Source: Demequina subtropica (GTDB lineage: Bacteria; Actinomycetota; Actinomycetes; Actinomycetales; Demequinaceae). From it: a DNA stretch of 64,000 bases. The notes beneath the pieces were generated by a model. The model searched no databases, was not told the origin of the DNA, and saw only the letters and a list, made by a program, of their open reading frames with translations. Position 1 is the stretch's first letter. The number at the start of each line of letters is the position of its first letter. Both the position numbers and the translations under genes were made by a program. The stretch covers positions 184,036 to 248,035 of the forward strand of contig NZ_BBMB01000004.1 of assembly GCF_000971235.1 (NCBI RefSeq), in the 5' to 3' direction. This document shows positions 26,531-36,171 of this stretch, one piece after another.

Positions 26531-28158
26531 TGCGCGCGGCCGCGGCCGGGGCGCTCGCGGTGCTGCTCCTTGCCGCCTGCACCGCAAGCAACGGGGACGA
26601 GGCGCGCGCGCCCTCGCCGTCCGTGACCGCCGCGGAGCCGCTGCCGTCCGTCGCCGCATCGTCCCTCCCGGCACCGGTCGCCACCGTCGACGTCGAGCGC
26701 CTGGCCTGGGGGCCTGCCGTCGCCGACTGGGACGAGGCGCTCGCGACCGCACGCGCGCTGCCGCTGTCGCGCGCCGCCGGCCAGGTGATCGTCACGGACC
26801 TCTACACGCCGGACGTCGACGTGGCGCTCGACCGGGTGCGACGTCATCACCTCGGCGGGGTCATCCTCATGGACGGCGCCGCACCGTCAGCCGAGGCCGT
26901 CGCCGCGATCGCGGAGGGCCTCCAGGGCGTCGACGACCGCACGTGGCCCGTCTGGATCTCGGCGGACGAGGAGGGCGGCGTGGTCTCGCGCCTCTCGGCC
27001 GCGGTCACCAGCCTGCCCTCCTTCATGGCCGCCGGCGCGGCGACCGACAAGGACGCCGTCACGGACGCGTACCGGGCCTCGGCGGGCGAGATGCGCGCGC
27101 TGGGCGTCAACGTGGACTACGCGCCCGTCGCGGATGTCACGATCGGCACGGCCGACCCGATCATCCGGACGCGGAGCGCGGGCGACGGGCCGGAGGCGGT
27201 CGCGGCCGCGGTGACGGCGGCGGTCGAGGGGTTCGTCGCGGGTGGCGTCGTCCCCGTCATCAAGCACTTCCCGGGCCACGGCTCCGTCACGGTCGACTCG
27301 CACATCGGCCTCCCCGTGCAGGACCGCTCCGTGAAGCGGCTCGCGGGTGCCGACCTGGTGCCGTTCGCCGAGGCGATCGACGCCGGTGCGCCCGTGGTGA
27401 TGATGGGGCACATCGTGGTGCCCGAGTGGGGCGAGGACGCGGCGACCTTCGCGCCGCAGGCGTACGCGTACCTGCGGGACGAGCTCGGCTTCACGGGCGT
27501 GATCGTCACGGATGCCCTCAACATGGGCGCCGTGACCGGGTCGCGCGACTCGGGCCAGGCGGCCGTCGACGCGCTCGCCGCAGGGGCCGACGTGCTCCTC
27601 ATGCCGAGGAACGCGGGGGACGCGGCGGAGGCGCTCGTGGAGGCCGTGCGCAGCGGCCGGGTGTCGCGGGACCGGCTCGACGAGGCGGCGGCGCGCTCGA
27701 TCCTGCTCATGCGGTGGTCGGCGGGCCTCGACACGGCCGTTCCCGCGCCGGGATACGCGCGTGGGTTCGCCGCGGCGGGCATAACGGTGGCCGCCGACGA
27801 CTGCGACGCCCCGCTGGTGGGGCGCAAGGCCAGCATCGTCTCCGGTCCGGAGCATGCGCGGGCCGCGCTCGCGGCCCGGCTCGAGGACGCGGGTGTCGCG
27901 GTCGGGGACGAGGGTACGACGATCGCGCTGGTCCCCTCCGGGCGGACGCGTGCGACTGCCGATGTGGTGGTGTCGCTCGGGGCGCCGTGGGGGCTCTTCG
28001 CGTCGGACGCGGAGGCCTACGTCGCGACGTACGGCGGGTCGCGTGCGACCATCGCCGGGCTCGCGGACGTGCTCACGGGAGCCGCCGAGCCGGGCGGCGC
28101 CTGGCCGGTCGCGATGAGCGGCGCACCGTTCCCGGCGTGCGCCGTCAGCGCGGGCTGA
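26530..28158 (+). CDS. Glycoside hydrolase family 3 lipoprotein (NagZ-like)
   Basis: Exported beta-N-acetylhexosaminidase-type enzyme, 542 residues. The signal peptide ends in the lipobox LLAAC (Cys17), so it is anchored in the membrane. The GH3 N-terminal barrel carries ISADEEGG, KHFPGHGSVTVDSHIGLP (His in the catalytic loop) and VIVTDALNMGAV (nucleophile Asp). A C-terminal domain follows. The ATG overlaps the tsaD stop. A role in peptidoglycan fragment turnover is an inference from the family. Confidence 0.9.
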   Translation: MRAAAAGALAVLLLAACTASNGDEARAPSPSVTAAEPLPSVAASSLPAPVATVDVERLAWGPAVADWDEALATARALPLSRAAGQVIVTDLYTPDVDVALDRVRRHHLGGVILMDGAAPSAEAVAAIAEGLQGVDDRTWPVWISADEEGGVVSRLSAAVTSLPSFMAAGAATDKDAVTDAYRASAGEMRALGVNVDYAPVADVTIGTADPIIRTRSAGDGPEAVAAAVTAAVEGFVAGGVVPVIKHFPGHGSVTVDSHIGLPVQDRSVKRLAGADLVPFAEAIDAGAPVVMMGHIVVPEWGEDAATFAPQAYAYLRDELGFTGVIVTDALNMGAVTGSRDSGQAAVDALAAGADVLLMPRNAGDAAEALVEAVRSGRVSRDRLDEAAARSILLMRWSAGLDTAVPAPGYARGFAAAGITVAADDCDAPLVGRKASIVSGPEHARAALAARLEDAGVAVGDEGTTIALVPSGRTRATADVVVSLGAPWGLFASDAEAYVATYGGSRATIAGLADVLTGAAEPGGAWPVAMSGAPFPACAVSAG

Positions 28159-29026
28159 CGGGCTCGAGAGAGGCCCGCGCGGCGTCCGCGATCGCGCGTG
28201 CCAAAGTGTCGAGGCTCGCGGACTGCACGCGCCACTGCTGCCAGTGCAGCGCCACATCGAGCGCCGGCTCGCCCAGGTCGACCAGGTCGAGGCCCTCGCG
28301 CTGCGCGCGCGGGAGCAGGCCCCAGCCGAGCCCGAGCGCGATCGCCTGGGCGAACTCGGTCGAGGACGGCACCAGGTGGCGCGGTGCGCCCGTGCCCGCG
28401 CCGTGCGCGTCGAGCCAACGCGACTGAAGGTCGTCGCGGCGATCGAAGTCGACGATGGGCGCGGTCGCCAGCGCGTCGCCCGTCGCGCCGTCCGGGAACC
28501 ACCTCCGCGCGAAGGCGGGCGCCGCGACCGCGCGATAGGTCATGCGGCCGAGCGGGGAGACCGTGCAGCCGGGGACCGCCGCGGCGCGCGTGGTGACCGC
28601 CGCGACCACCGCGCCCTGCGCGAGCAGCTCCGCGGTGTAGGACTCGTCCTCGCGGTGGAGGTGCACCGTGGTGCCGAGCCCGGGCAGCACCTGTGCCAGC
28701 GGTGCCAGCAGCCAGGTGGCGAGGGAGTCGGCGTTGACCGCGATGCGGAGCGGCGCGGGGCGGTCCTCGGGGATGCCGAGCGCGCTCGCGGCCTCCGCCT
28801 CCAGGAGCGTCACCTGGCGCGCGTAGCGGATCACGGCCTCGCCTGCCGGCGTGGCGCGCACGGGGCGCGAGCGGATGAGCAGCACCTGCCCTGCGAGGCG
28901 CTCCAGCGTCGCGAGGCGCTGGCTCACCGCGGACTGCGTGACGTGAAGCGCGCCCGCCGCGGCGTCGAGCGAGCCCTCGTCGACGACGGCAGCCAGCGTC
29001 TGCGCGAGGTCGGCGGGGATCTTCAT
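28145..29026 (-). CDS. argP: LysR-type regulator ArgP/LysG
   Basis: A 293-residue LysR regulator. The N-terminal winged HTH is visible (SLDAAAGALHVTQSAVSQRL), followed by an effector domain with APLRIAVNADSLATWLLAPL, typical of ArgP. It is divergent from a LysE-family exporter gene, the classic lysG-lysE arrangement, so it probably activates that exporter in response to lysine or arginine. Its 3' end overlaps the GH3 gene by 14 bases. Confidence 0.9.
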   Translation of the reverse strand: MKIPADLAQTLAAVVDEGSLDAAAGALHVTQSAVSQRLATLERLAGQVLLIRSRPVRATPAGEAVIRYARQVTLLEAEAASALGIPEDRPAPLRIAVNADSLATWLLAPLAQVLPGLGTTVHLHREDESYTAELLAQGAVVAAVTTRAAAVPGCTVSPLGRMTYRAVAAPAFARRWFPDGATGDALATAPIVDFDRRDDLQSRWLDAHGAGTGAPRHLVPSSTEFAQAIALGLGWGLLPRAQREGLDLVDLGEPALDVALHWQQWRVQSASLDTLARAIADAARASLEPVSPR

Positions 29027-29096
29027 ATAAGCAACGCTAATGCAGTATTCACAATTGTTAGTGGTGTTGTGGATAACTCGGCTCTACCGTGTCGCC
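29027..29096. promoter_or_regulatory. argP-lysE divergent control region
   Basis: A 70-bp A+T-richer gap. It contains the dyad CAATTG within TTCACAATTGTTAG near 29050 and a TACCGT -10-like hexamer (29085-29090) 6 nt before lysE. Expected binding site of the divergent LysR regulator. Confidence 0.5.
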
Positions 29097-29714
29097 ATGA
29101 CCTACCTCGCCGGCCTCGGCCTCGGCCTCTCGCTCATCGTGGCGATCGGCGCGCAGAACGTCTTCGTGCTGCGCCAGGGCCTGCGCCGCGAGCACGTCGG
29201 GCTGGTGGTGCTGATCTGTGCGGCCTCGGACGCCGTGCTCATCGCGGCGGGCGTCGCGGGACTCGGGGCGGCGATCGTCGCGGTGCCGTGGCTGCTCACA
29301 GCTGCCCGGTGGGCGGGCGCCGCCTTCCTCGCGGTCTACGCCGTCCTGGCGGCGCGGCGCGCGCTCAGGCCTGCGGGGGAGCGCCTCGAGACGGACGATG
29401 CGCCACGCGCCGGAGGCCCCTCCGCATCGTCCGCGCGCGCGGTCGCCGCGACGTGCCTCGCGCTCACGTGGCTCAACCCGCACGTGTACCTCGACACCGT
29501 GGTGCTGCTGGGCACCGTCGCGGCGACGCATGAGGCGCGGTGGCTGTTCGCCGCCGGCGCGGTCACGGGCAGCATCCTGTGGTTCGCGGGGCTCGGCTAC
29601 GGGGCGCGGCTGCTCTCCGGGGTGCTCGCGCGCCCCGGCGCCTGGCGGGTCCTCGACGGAGCGATCGCGCTGGTGATGGCGGCGATCGCGGTGTCGCTCA
29701 TCGTCGCGGGCTGA
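29097..29714 (+). CDS. lysE: LysE/ArgO family basic amino-acid exporter
   Basis: A 205-residue membrane protein with about six hydrophobic segments. LGLGLSLIVAIGAQNVFVLR at the N-terminus and ALTWLNPHVYLDTVVLLG in the middle are LysE hallmarks. Exports L-lysine/L-arginine by antiport in characterised members. The ATG is 6 nt after a -10-like hexamer. Regulated by the divergent LysR gene, by family precedent. Confidence 0.92.
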   Translation: MTYLAGLGLGLSLIVAIGAQNVFVLRQGLRREHVGLVVLICAASDAVLIAAGVAGLGAAIVAVPWLLTAARWAGAAFLAVYAVLAARRALRPAGERLETDDAPRAGGPSASSARAVAATCLALTWLNPHVYLDTVVLLGTVAATHEARWLFAAGAVTGSILWFAGLGYGARLLSGVLARPGAWRVLDGAIALVMAAIAVSLIVAG

Positions 29715-29747
29715 CGCGCGCGCTCGTCGCCGTGGAACGATGGCCGG

Positions 29748-30299
29748 ATGACCTCCGACCCGTCCCGCACCCGGCTGATCGCGGTCGAGGACGCGGTCGC
29801 GCTGGCCGCGCTCGTCGCCGCGAACCGCGCGTTCATGGCGCCGTGGGACCCTGTCCGCCACGACGAGTTCTACAGCGAGGCGGGGCAGCGGGCCGTCATC
29901 GCCGGCCTCCTGAGGGACCATGCGGACGGGCGCGCGCTGCCCCACGTGATCCTCGCGGACGACGGCACGGTCGCGGGCCGCATCACGCTCGGGGGGATCG
30001 CGCGGGGTCCCGCGCAGTCGGCGGGGATGGGCTACTGGGTGGCGCAGGAGCTCAACGGGCGGGGGCTCGCGACGGAGGCTGTCGCGCGCATCAAGGAGCT
30101 CGCGTTCGGGCCGCTGGGCCTGCACCGCATCCAGGCGGAGACGCTGCCGCACAACGTCGCCTCCCAGCGTGTGCTCGCACGCAACGGGTTCGAGCGCTAC
30201 GGCTACGCGCCGCGCTACCTGCGGATCGCGGGCGACTGGCAGGACCACGTCATGTTCCAAGCCGTCCACGATTCCTGGACCGGCCCGGCGGCTGTCTAG
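29748..30299 (+). CDS. GNAT acetyltransferase (RimJ/RimL-like)
   Basis: A 183-residue GNAT of the RimJ/L subgroup that acetylates protein N-termini or small molecules. GMGYWVAQELNGRGLATEAVARIKE carries the acetyl-CoA loop and HRIQAETLPHNVASQRVLARNGF the RimJ-type second motif. No partner nearby suggests a specific target. Confidence 0.88.
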   Translation: MTSDPSRTRLIAVEDAVALAALVAANRAFMAPWDPVRHDEFYSEAGQRAVIAGLLRDHADGRALPHVILADDGTVAGRITLGGIARGPAQSAGMGYWVAQELNGRGLATEAVARIKELAFGPLGLHRIQAETLPHNVASQRVLARNGFERYGYAPRYLRIAGDWQDHVMFQAVHDSWTGPAAV

Positions 30300-30302
30300 G
30301 CT
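30297..30302 (+). promoter_or_regulatory. -10 hexamer for the leaderless two-HTH gene
   Basis: TAGGCT overlaps the GNAT stop and lies 6 nt before the ATG at 30309. Confidence 0.5.
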
Positions 30303-30308
30303 GGCGCC

Positions 30309-30587
30309 ATGGCACGGATCACCGAGGAGCAGGTCGCGGAGGTGCGCCGCCGCGTGGAGGCCGGGGAGCCGCGGGTGGCGGTCGCCGAGGCGGTCGGGAT
30401 CTCGAAGGCGAGCGTCGACTCGATCATGAGCGGGCGTCGCGGAGGGCCGTCGAAGCGCGCGGGCACGCTCACCGACGAGCACAAGGCGCGCATCCGGGAG
30501 CTTGCGGCCGGAGGGATGTCGCAGACCGCGATCGCTCGCGAGGTGGGGACCAGCCAGCAGATGGTGTCGAAGACGCTTCGAGGCTAG
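30309..30587 (+). CDS. Small protein with two helix-turn-helix units
   Basis: A 92-residue protein made of two similar resolvase-type HTH units. The first reads VAEVRRRVEAGEPRVAVAEA then VGISKASVDSIMSG; the second reads KARIRELAAGGMSQTAIARE then VGTSQQMVSKTLRG. A basic linker (RRGGPSKRAG) joins them. No catalytic or ligand domain. Each unit resembles the Hin/Tn3-resolvase C-terminal HTH. Likely a DNA-binding protein of unknown target; its last 4 bases overlap the convergent WYL gene. Confidence 0.7.
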   Translation: MARITEEQVAEVRRRVEAGEPRVAVAEAVGISKASVDSIMSGRRGGPSKRAGTLTDEHKARIRELAAGGMSQTAIAREVGTSQQMVSKTLRG

Positions 30588-31534
30588 GATCCGCCGCCGC
30601 CATAGAGGTCCGAGATCTCCGCGGCGAGAGCGACGAGCTCCTGGCGTACCTCCGGTGGTTCGATCACCTCGACGGCCGCTCCCAGCCCGGCCAGATGCTC
30701 GGCGACGGACCGCGCGGTGTGCGAGGCCACCCGGACCTCCGCCCGCGCATCGTCCTCCTGCAGCACCTCGAGGTGCCGCCCGAACAGCCTGCCGAGGACC
30801 GGCAGCAGCGATGGCGGGGTCACGGCGGTCGCGGTGACGCGTCCCCGGTGGGACTCGACGTCCTCGACCACGGAGTCCCAGATGCCCTCGAGGTCGTCCT
30901 CGGCAGGCCGCGCCGCCGGCGTCTCCTCCACGGTGACGGCCACGATGCGGTCGACCCGGAACGTCCTCCGGCCGGCCGGGGTGCCCGCGATCAGGTACCA
31001 CCGGCCACCCTTGTCCACGAGCGCCCACGGATCCACGACGCGGCGCGACTCCCCGTCGCGGCCCGCGTAGGTGAGCTCGACCTGGCGGTGCCGCACCACC
31101 GCGCGTTGCAGGTTCACCAGCCACGTCGGGTCGTCGCGATGCGCCGCGCCCCAGGTCTCGCGGTCGACGATCACGGCGCGGCCCGCAGCCTCCGCGTCCG
31201 CGCGGAACGTGGCGGGGAGGGCGCGCACCAGCTTGCGCAGGGCCGATGTCGCCTCTGCCGAGCGGTCCGTCCGCGAGGTGCCGATGAGCAGGAAGAGGGC
31301 CTGGGCCTCGGTCGCGCTGAGGCCCGTGAGGTCGGTTCGCGACCCGCCGACGAGCGACCAGCCGCCTCCCCGCCCCGGCTGCGGGTAGACGGGGATGCCG
31401 GCCGTCGAGAGGGCCTCGAGGTCGCGCCGTGCGGTGGCCACCGACACCTCGAGCTCGTGCGCGACCTCGGCGGCCGTGACCCGGCCCCGCGCCTGCATGA
31501 GCAGGAGCGTGGCGATCAGCCGATCCGCGCGCAT
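30584..31534 (-). CDS. WYL-domain transcriptional regulator
   Basis: A 316-residue regulator with an N-terminal winged HTH (VTAAEVAHELEVSVATARRDLEAL), a PQPGRGGGWSLVGG wing typical of the YafY group, and a WYL domain (VDPWALVDKGGRWYLIAGTPA). It is divergent from the VOC-family gene at 31596, which it probably regulates. WYL domains often sense nucleotides or nucleic acids. Confidence 0.9.
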   Translation of the reverse strand: MRADRLIATLLLMQARGRVTAAEVAHELEVSVATARRDLEALSTAGIPVYPQPGRGGGWSLVGGSRTDLTGLSATEAQALFLLIGTSRTDRSAEATSALRKLVRALPATFRADAEAAGRAVIVDRETWGAAHRDDPTWLVNLQRAVVRHRQVELTYAGRDGESRRVVDPWALVDKGGRWYLIAGTPAGRRTFRVDRIVAVTVEETPAARPAEDDLEGIWDSVVEDVESHRGRVTATAVTPPSLLPVLGRLFGRHLEVLQEDDARAEVRVASHTARSVAEHLAGLGAAVEVIEPPEVRQELVALAAEISDLYGGGGS

Positions 31535-31595
31535 GTCCCCACCATCTCAAAGAAAGTACGCAGAAGGTGAGCACTTCAGGTGCGATGGTGGAGGT

Positions 31596-32000
31596 ATGAA
31601 TACGTCTGAGAGCAGCTTCCGTGGCCTGGCCAACGTGTCCTTCTTCGCCGACGACCTGGACGCGGCGCGCGTCTGGTACACCCGGGTCCTCGGCACCGAG
31701 CCGTACTTCATCGTCGACGGCTACGTCGAGTTCCGGATCGGCGACCATGCGGACGAGCTCGGCATCATCGACCGTCGCTTCGCGCCCGGGGCGGGCGGTC
31801 CCGCCGGCGCGGTCGTGTCCTGGCATGTCGACGACCTCGCGGCCACCTTCGATCGCCTGATCGCGCTCGGGGCGGCGGTGCATGACGGTATCCGGGAGCG
31901 GGGCCACGGCTTCACCACGGCCTCGGTGGTCGACCCGTTCGGCAACATCCTCGCCATCATGACCAACCCGAACTGGGTCGAGCACGCCGATCGGGCGTGA
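31596..32000 (+). CDS. VOC (glyoxalase/bleomycin-resistance) family protein
   Basis: A 134-residue vicinal-oxygen-chelate protein. The paired beta-alpha-beta pattern is clear: LANVSFFADDLDAARVWYTRVL at the start and VSWHVDDLAATFDRLIALGA in the second half, ending VVDPFGNILAIMTNP. A GTGGAGGT ribosome site precedes the ATG. It lies 61 bp from a divergent WYL regulator, its likely controller. The substrate is unknown. Confidence 0.88.
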   Translation: MNTSESSFRGLANVSFFADDLDAARVWYTRVLGTEPYFIVDGYVEFRIGDHADELGIIDRRFAPGAGGPAGAVVSWHVDDLAATFDRLIALGAAVHDGIRERGHGFTTASVVDPFGNILAIMTNPNWVEHADRA

Positions 32001-32021
32001 GACGAGGCGCGCGACCCCGGG

Positions 32022-33191
32022 CTAGGCGGGCTCGACGAGCAACGCCGCGTGGCGCCCCTCGAGGCGCGTGAGCACGAGCGTCGCGCGCTGCGAGCCCTTG
32101 AGCTTGAGGCGGGGTCGCAGCTGCTCGGGGGTGAGGTCCACGCCGCGCTTCTTGATGTCGACGGTCCCGACGTCGCGGGCGCGCATCTCCTTCGCGAGCG
32201 CCTTGACGTCGAGGGGCAGCCGCTCGATGACACGGTAGGCGCGGCCGAACGGGGTGCTCATCGGCGCGTCCGCGGTCAGGTAGGCGATGCTGGGGTCCAC
32301 CAGGTGCGCACCGACGTCCTCGGCGAGCACGCCGACGAGCCCGGCGCGGATGACCGCGCCGTCGGGCTCGAGCAGCCACTCGCCCAGGGGGCCCGAACCT
32401 GCGCGGTCCGTGGGCCCGGCGATCTCGTGGTGGTCCTCGCCGCGCACCACCAGCGCCGAGTGGCCCGCGCCGTGCGAGGCGTCGCCGGCCCACAGGCCCA
32501 CCTCGACCACGTCCCCGTCGACGCTCACCCACTGCGCCTCCATGTCCGCAGGGATCGCCTCGTGGGGGAGAGCGGGGCCGGCCTTGACGCCGAGAGCGCG
32601 GACGTGGTGCCGCAGATCGAGCACCGCGTCGAGGCGCGGCGAGTAGTCCGCAGGGTCGTGGCGGCGGCCCCGCGCGTTGCGTCGCGCGGGATCCGCGAAG
32701 ATCCCGTCGACGCGCACGTCCGCGAGGCCTGCGAGAGAGTCGCCGTGGACCACGCGGGCGAGCGGCCACGGCGCGAGGTTGTGCGCGGCGAGGATCGCGG
32801 TGGCCTCGTCCGCCTCGAAGGCGACGACGCCGAGCCCTCGCCGTGCGATCGCCATCGCGTCGGTGCCGAGGCCGGCGGTGAGGTCGGCGACCTTGCGGCA
32901 GTGCGCCTGGGCGAACCGCGCCGCATGCAGCTGCGCGACCACCTCCCGCGAGGCCTGTTCGAGCCCCGCGCGGTGGAAGACCATCGAGTCGACCGTCTCG
33001 CCGAGACGGGGCCGCGCCTCGCCCCGCAGATCCGCGAGTGTCATCGCCGCGGCCACGAGCGCGGGGGAGTGGCCCTCACGGCGCAGCCGTCCGGTGACGG
33101 CGAGGGCATCCTTGGGCGAGACGTCCCGCAGCGACGCGGCGAGCTCGAGGCATGCCTCGGAGACCGTGAGGCGCGCGGTGACGACGTCCAT
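32022..33191 (-). CDS. THUMP-like class I methyltransferase
   Basis: A 389-residue protein of the THUMP-like methyltransferase group. The SAM motif is VADLTAGLGTDAMAIARRG with VAFEADEATA; DGIFADPARRNARGR holds the catalytic-type loop; the C-terminal part (DVGTVDIKKRGVDLTPEQLR) resembles the THUMP-like domain. Probably an RNA methyltransferase, but the target is not established. GATGAT lies 6 nt before the ATG, suggesting a leaderless transcript. Confidence 0.85.
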   Translation of the reverse strand: MDVVTARLTVSEACLELAASLRDVSPKDALAVTGRLRREGHSPALVAAAMTLADLRGEARPRLGETVDSMVFHRAGLEQASREVVAQLHAARFAQAHCRKVADLTAGLGTDAMAIARRGLGVVAFEADEATAILAAHNLAPWPLARVVHGDSLAGLADVRVDGIFADPARRNARGRRHDPADYSPRLDAVLDLRHHVRALGVKAGPALPHEAIPADMEAQWVSVDGDVVEVGLWAGDASHGAGHSALVVRGEDHHEIAGPTDRAGSGPLGEWLLEPDGAVIRAGLVGVLAEDVGAHLVDPSIAYLTADAPMSTPFGRAYRVIERLPLDVKALAKEMRARDVGTVDIKKRGVDLTPEQLRPRLKLKGSQRATLVLTRLEGRHAALLVEPA

Positions 33192-33230
33192 CCCCGGATC
33201 ATCTCACCCGTGGCCGACGCCCGGAGCGCG

Positions 33231-33260
33231 TTAGCACTCTCGGCACCCGAGTGCTAGATT
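33231..33260 (+). promoter_or_regulatory. CIRCE operator and promoter of groES
   Basis: TTAGCACTC (33231-33239), nine bases, then GAGTGCTAG (33249-33257): the HrcA-binding CIRCE element with one mismatch in the last base. It overlaps a TTAGCA -35 and a TAGATT -10 (33255-33260), so bound HrcA would block RNA polymerase. Confidence 0.92.
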
Positions 33261-33360
33261 GATGGTGCTCTCATGAGCGCAGATCCAGGATCGACCCCCG
33301 CGACGGCGGTCCTCAGGGTCTGCACCGAACTTACTTCGAGCACGGAAGGTGAGGTCCGCA

Positions 33361-33654
33361 GTGTCGGTCTCCATCAAGCCCCTGGAGGACAAGGTTGTTG
33401 TCAAGGCCGCTGCGGCCGAGACCACGACGGCGTCCGGCCTCGTGATCCCTGACACCGCCAAGGAGAAGCCCCAGGAGGGCGAGGTCGTGGCGGTGGGCCC
33501 GGGTCGCATCGACGACAACGGCAACCGCATCCCCGTCGACGTCAACGTCGGCGACAAGGTGATCTACAGCAAGTACGGCGGCACCGAGGTCAAGTACGCC
33601 GGCGAGGAGTACCTGATCCTCTCCGCGCGCGACCTGCTCGCCATCGTCGGCTAG
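33361..33654 (+). CDS. groES: Co-chaperonin GroES
   Basis: Lid of the GroEL chaperonin, 97 residues. It reads [41 protein letters not shown] is the mobile loop and roof; [20 protein letters not shown] is the C-terminal signature. The GTG at 33361 fits the family N-terminus. A CIRCE element lies upstream. No groEL follows, so the chaperonin gene must be elsewhere. Confidence 0.97.
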   Translation: MSVSIKPLEDKVVVKAAAAETTTASGLVIPDTAKEKPQEGEVVAVGPGRIDDNGNRIPVDVNVGDKVIYSKYGGTEVKYAGEEYLILSARDLLAIVG

Positions 33655-33670
33655 CACCGGCAGCATCCGC

Positions 33671-33702
33671 ACGGGCCTCGAGGCGTCAGCCTCGGGGCCC
33701 GT
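33671..33702 (+). terminator. Terminator hairpin of groES
   Basis: ACGGGCCTCGAGGC pairs imperfectly with GCCTCGGGGCCCGT around GTCA, 17 nt after the groES stop. A further inverted repeat built on GCGACCCG/CGGGTCGC follows before the convergent whiB stop and holds one GCATCGTCC (33757-33765). Confidence 0.75.
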
Positions 33703-33797
33703 CGGCGTTCCTGCGCCCGTTTCGTCGCGGGCGAGGCGCCGCCGTCGGCGACCCGTGCATCGTCCAGCCTGCACGAGGCGCGGGTCGCCGCGCGACG

Positions 33798-34088
33798 CTA
33801 GCTCGCCTGCTTGAGGCGCCCGGCGAGGACGGCGTGCCGCTCATCCTCGCTCAGCCCGCCCCAGACCCCGAAGGGCTCGCGTGCCTGGAGCGAGCGCTCG
33901 CGGCACGTATCGAGCACGGGGCAGCCGGCGCAGTACTCCTTCGCCGCCTCCGCACGGCGCCTCCGCGCCGCTCCACGCTCGCCTTCCGGGTGGAAGAACA
34001 GGTCCGGATCCGCGTCGCGGCACGAACCTTCGTATTGCCATTCCCATTGATCCTGAGTAGGTGCTGGCAGCTTCGCCACGGCCTCCAT
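33798..34088 (-). CDS. WhiB-family iron-sulfur transcriptional regulator
   Basis: Actinobacteria-specific redox-sensing transcription factor, 96 residues. Four cluster ligands are visible: Cys23 (SCRDADPDLFF), Cys53 and Cys56 (YCAGC), Cys62 (TCRE); the DNA-binding turn GVWGGLSEDER is at 74-84. The ATG at 34088 is preferred over ATGs at 34136 and 34142 because AAGGGGGC lies just upstream. The sequence resembles WhiB1/WhiB2-type members; the exact subfamily is unresolved. Confidence 0.93.
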   Translation of the reverse strand: MEAVAKLPAPTQDQWEWQYEGSCRDADPDLFFHPEGERGAARRRRAEAAKEYCAGCPVLDTCRERSLQAREPFGVWGGLSEDERHAVLAGRLKQAS

Positions 34089-34374
34089 CGCGCCCCCTTG
34101 TGGGTTCCCGTCGGCTCTCCCCACGGATGGCGCCATTGCCATCCAGAGCCGATCATGCTCGTCCTATGCATGTGACCAACAGCCGGCTTGTGGCCGGTGC
34201 TGATCACCCTCCCCCCACAGCCATTCATAACATCGTCCCTGGTGCTTGGGAAGTCCCGATTTGCCGGGTTTCCCGACATTTCATCGGATGTTCTCGCGAG
34301 GAGCGGCGCTAGCAGGGGCTATATCGGTCTACTTGTCCTACAAAATCTCATCTACCAGCCACTTTGTTCACCTG

Positions 34375-34393
34375 TGAGGTAAGGTGTGCCTTA
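34375..34393. promoter_or_regulatory. Possible iron-regulator (DtxR/IdeR-like) box
   Basis: TGAGGTAAGGTGTGCCTTA contains the perfect palindrome TAAGG-TGTG-CCTTA. It matches about 12 of 19 positions of the published actinobacterial iron box as I recall it. It lies 138 bp upstream of guaB. Assignment tentative. Confidence 0.35.
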
Positions 34394-34518
34394 GTTGGGC
34401 GGGGTTCTGGCGCCCACAGGGTTGCGTGGCCGACTCCCGCGACGCGGGCCTGCCGCGGGGCGGGTTGCACGCCGATCCGCGCGGTCTCCGCGGTGACGAC
34501 GGCCCCGCCACGGGCACT

Positions 34519-36042
<1,524 letters not shown>

Positions 36043-36070
36043 ACGACGGTAGGTCGCCCGCGAATTCTCG

Positions 36071-36099
36071 TTGCGGGGCGGCGTCCTGCCTAGTAATGT
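36071..36099 (+). promoter_or_regulatory. Promoter of the secreted M23-like gene
   Basis: TTGCGG (36071-36076), 17 nt, TAATGT (36094-36099), about 70 nt before the ATG, which has its own GGGGGA ribosome site. Confidence 0.5.
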
Positions 36100-36171
36100 C
36101 CGGTTTGGGCTCATGGTGGGCACCGGTGCCGTCTCGTCGCGAGGCGGCATGACTAGCGCTGGGGGATCCAC

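Noticed and set aside
29058..31985. 975-codon minus-strand frame across lysE, GNAT, HTH and the WYL gene
   Set aside because: A shadow frame: it crosses several well-supported genes on both strands and shows no domain pattern.
33349..33360. Longer GroES start four codons upstream
   Set aside because: Co-chaperonin homologs begin at the Ser-Val-Ser-Ile-Lys position, matching the GTG at 33361.
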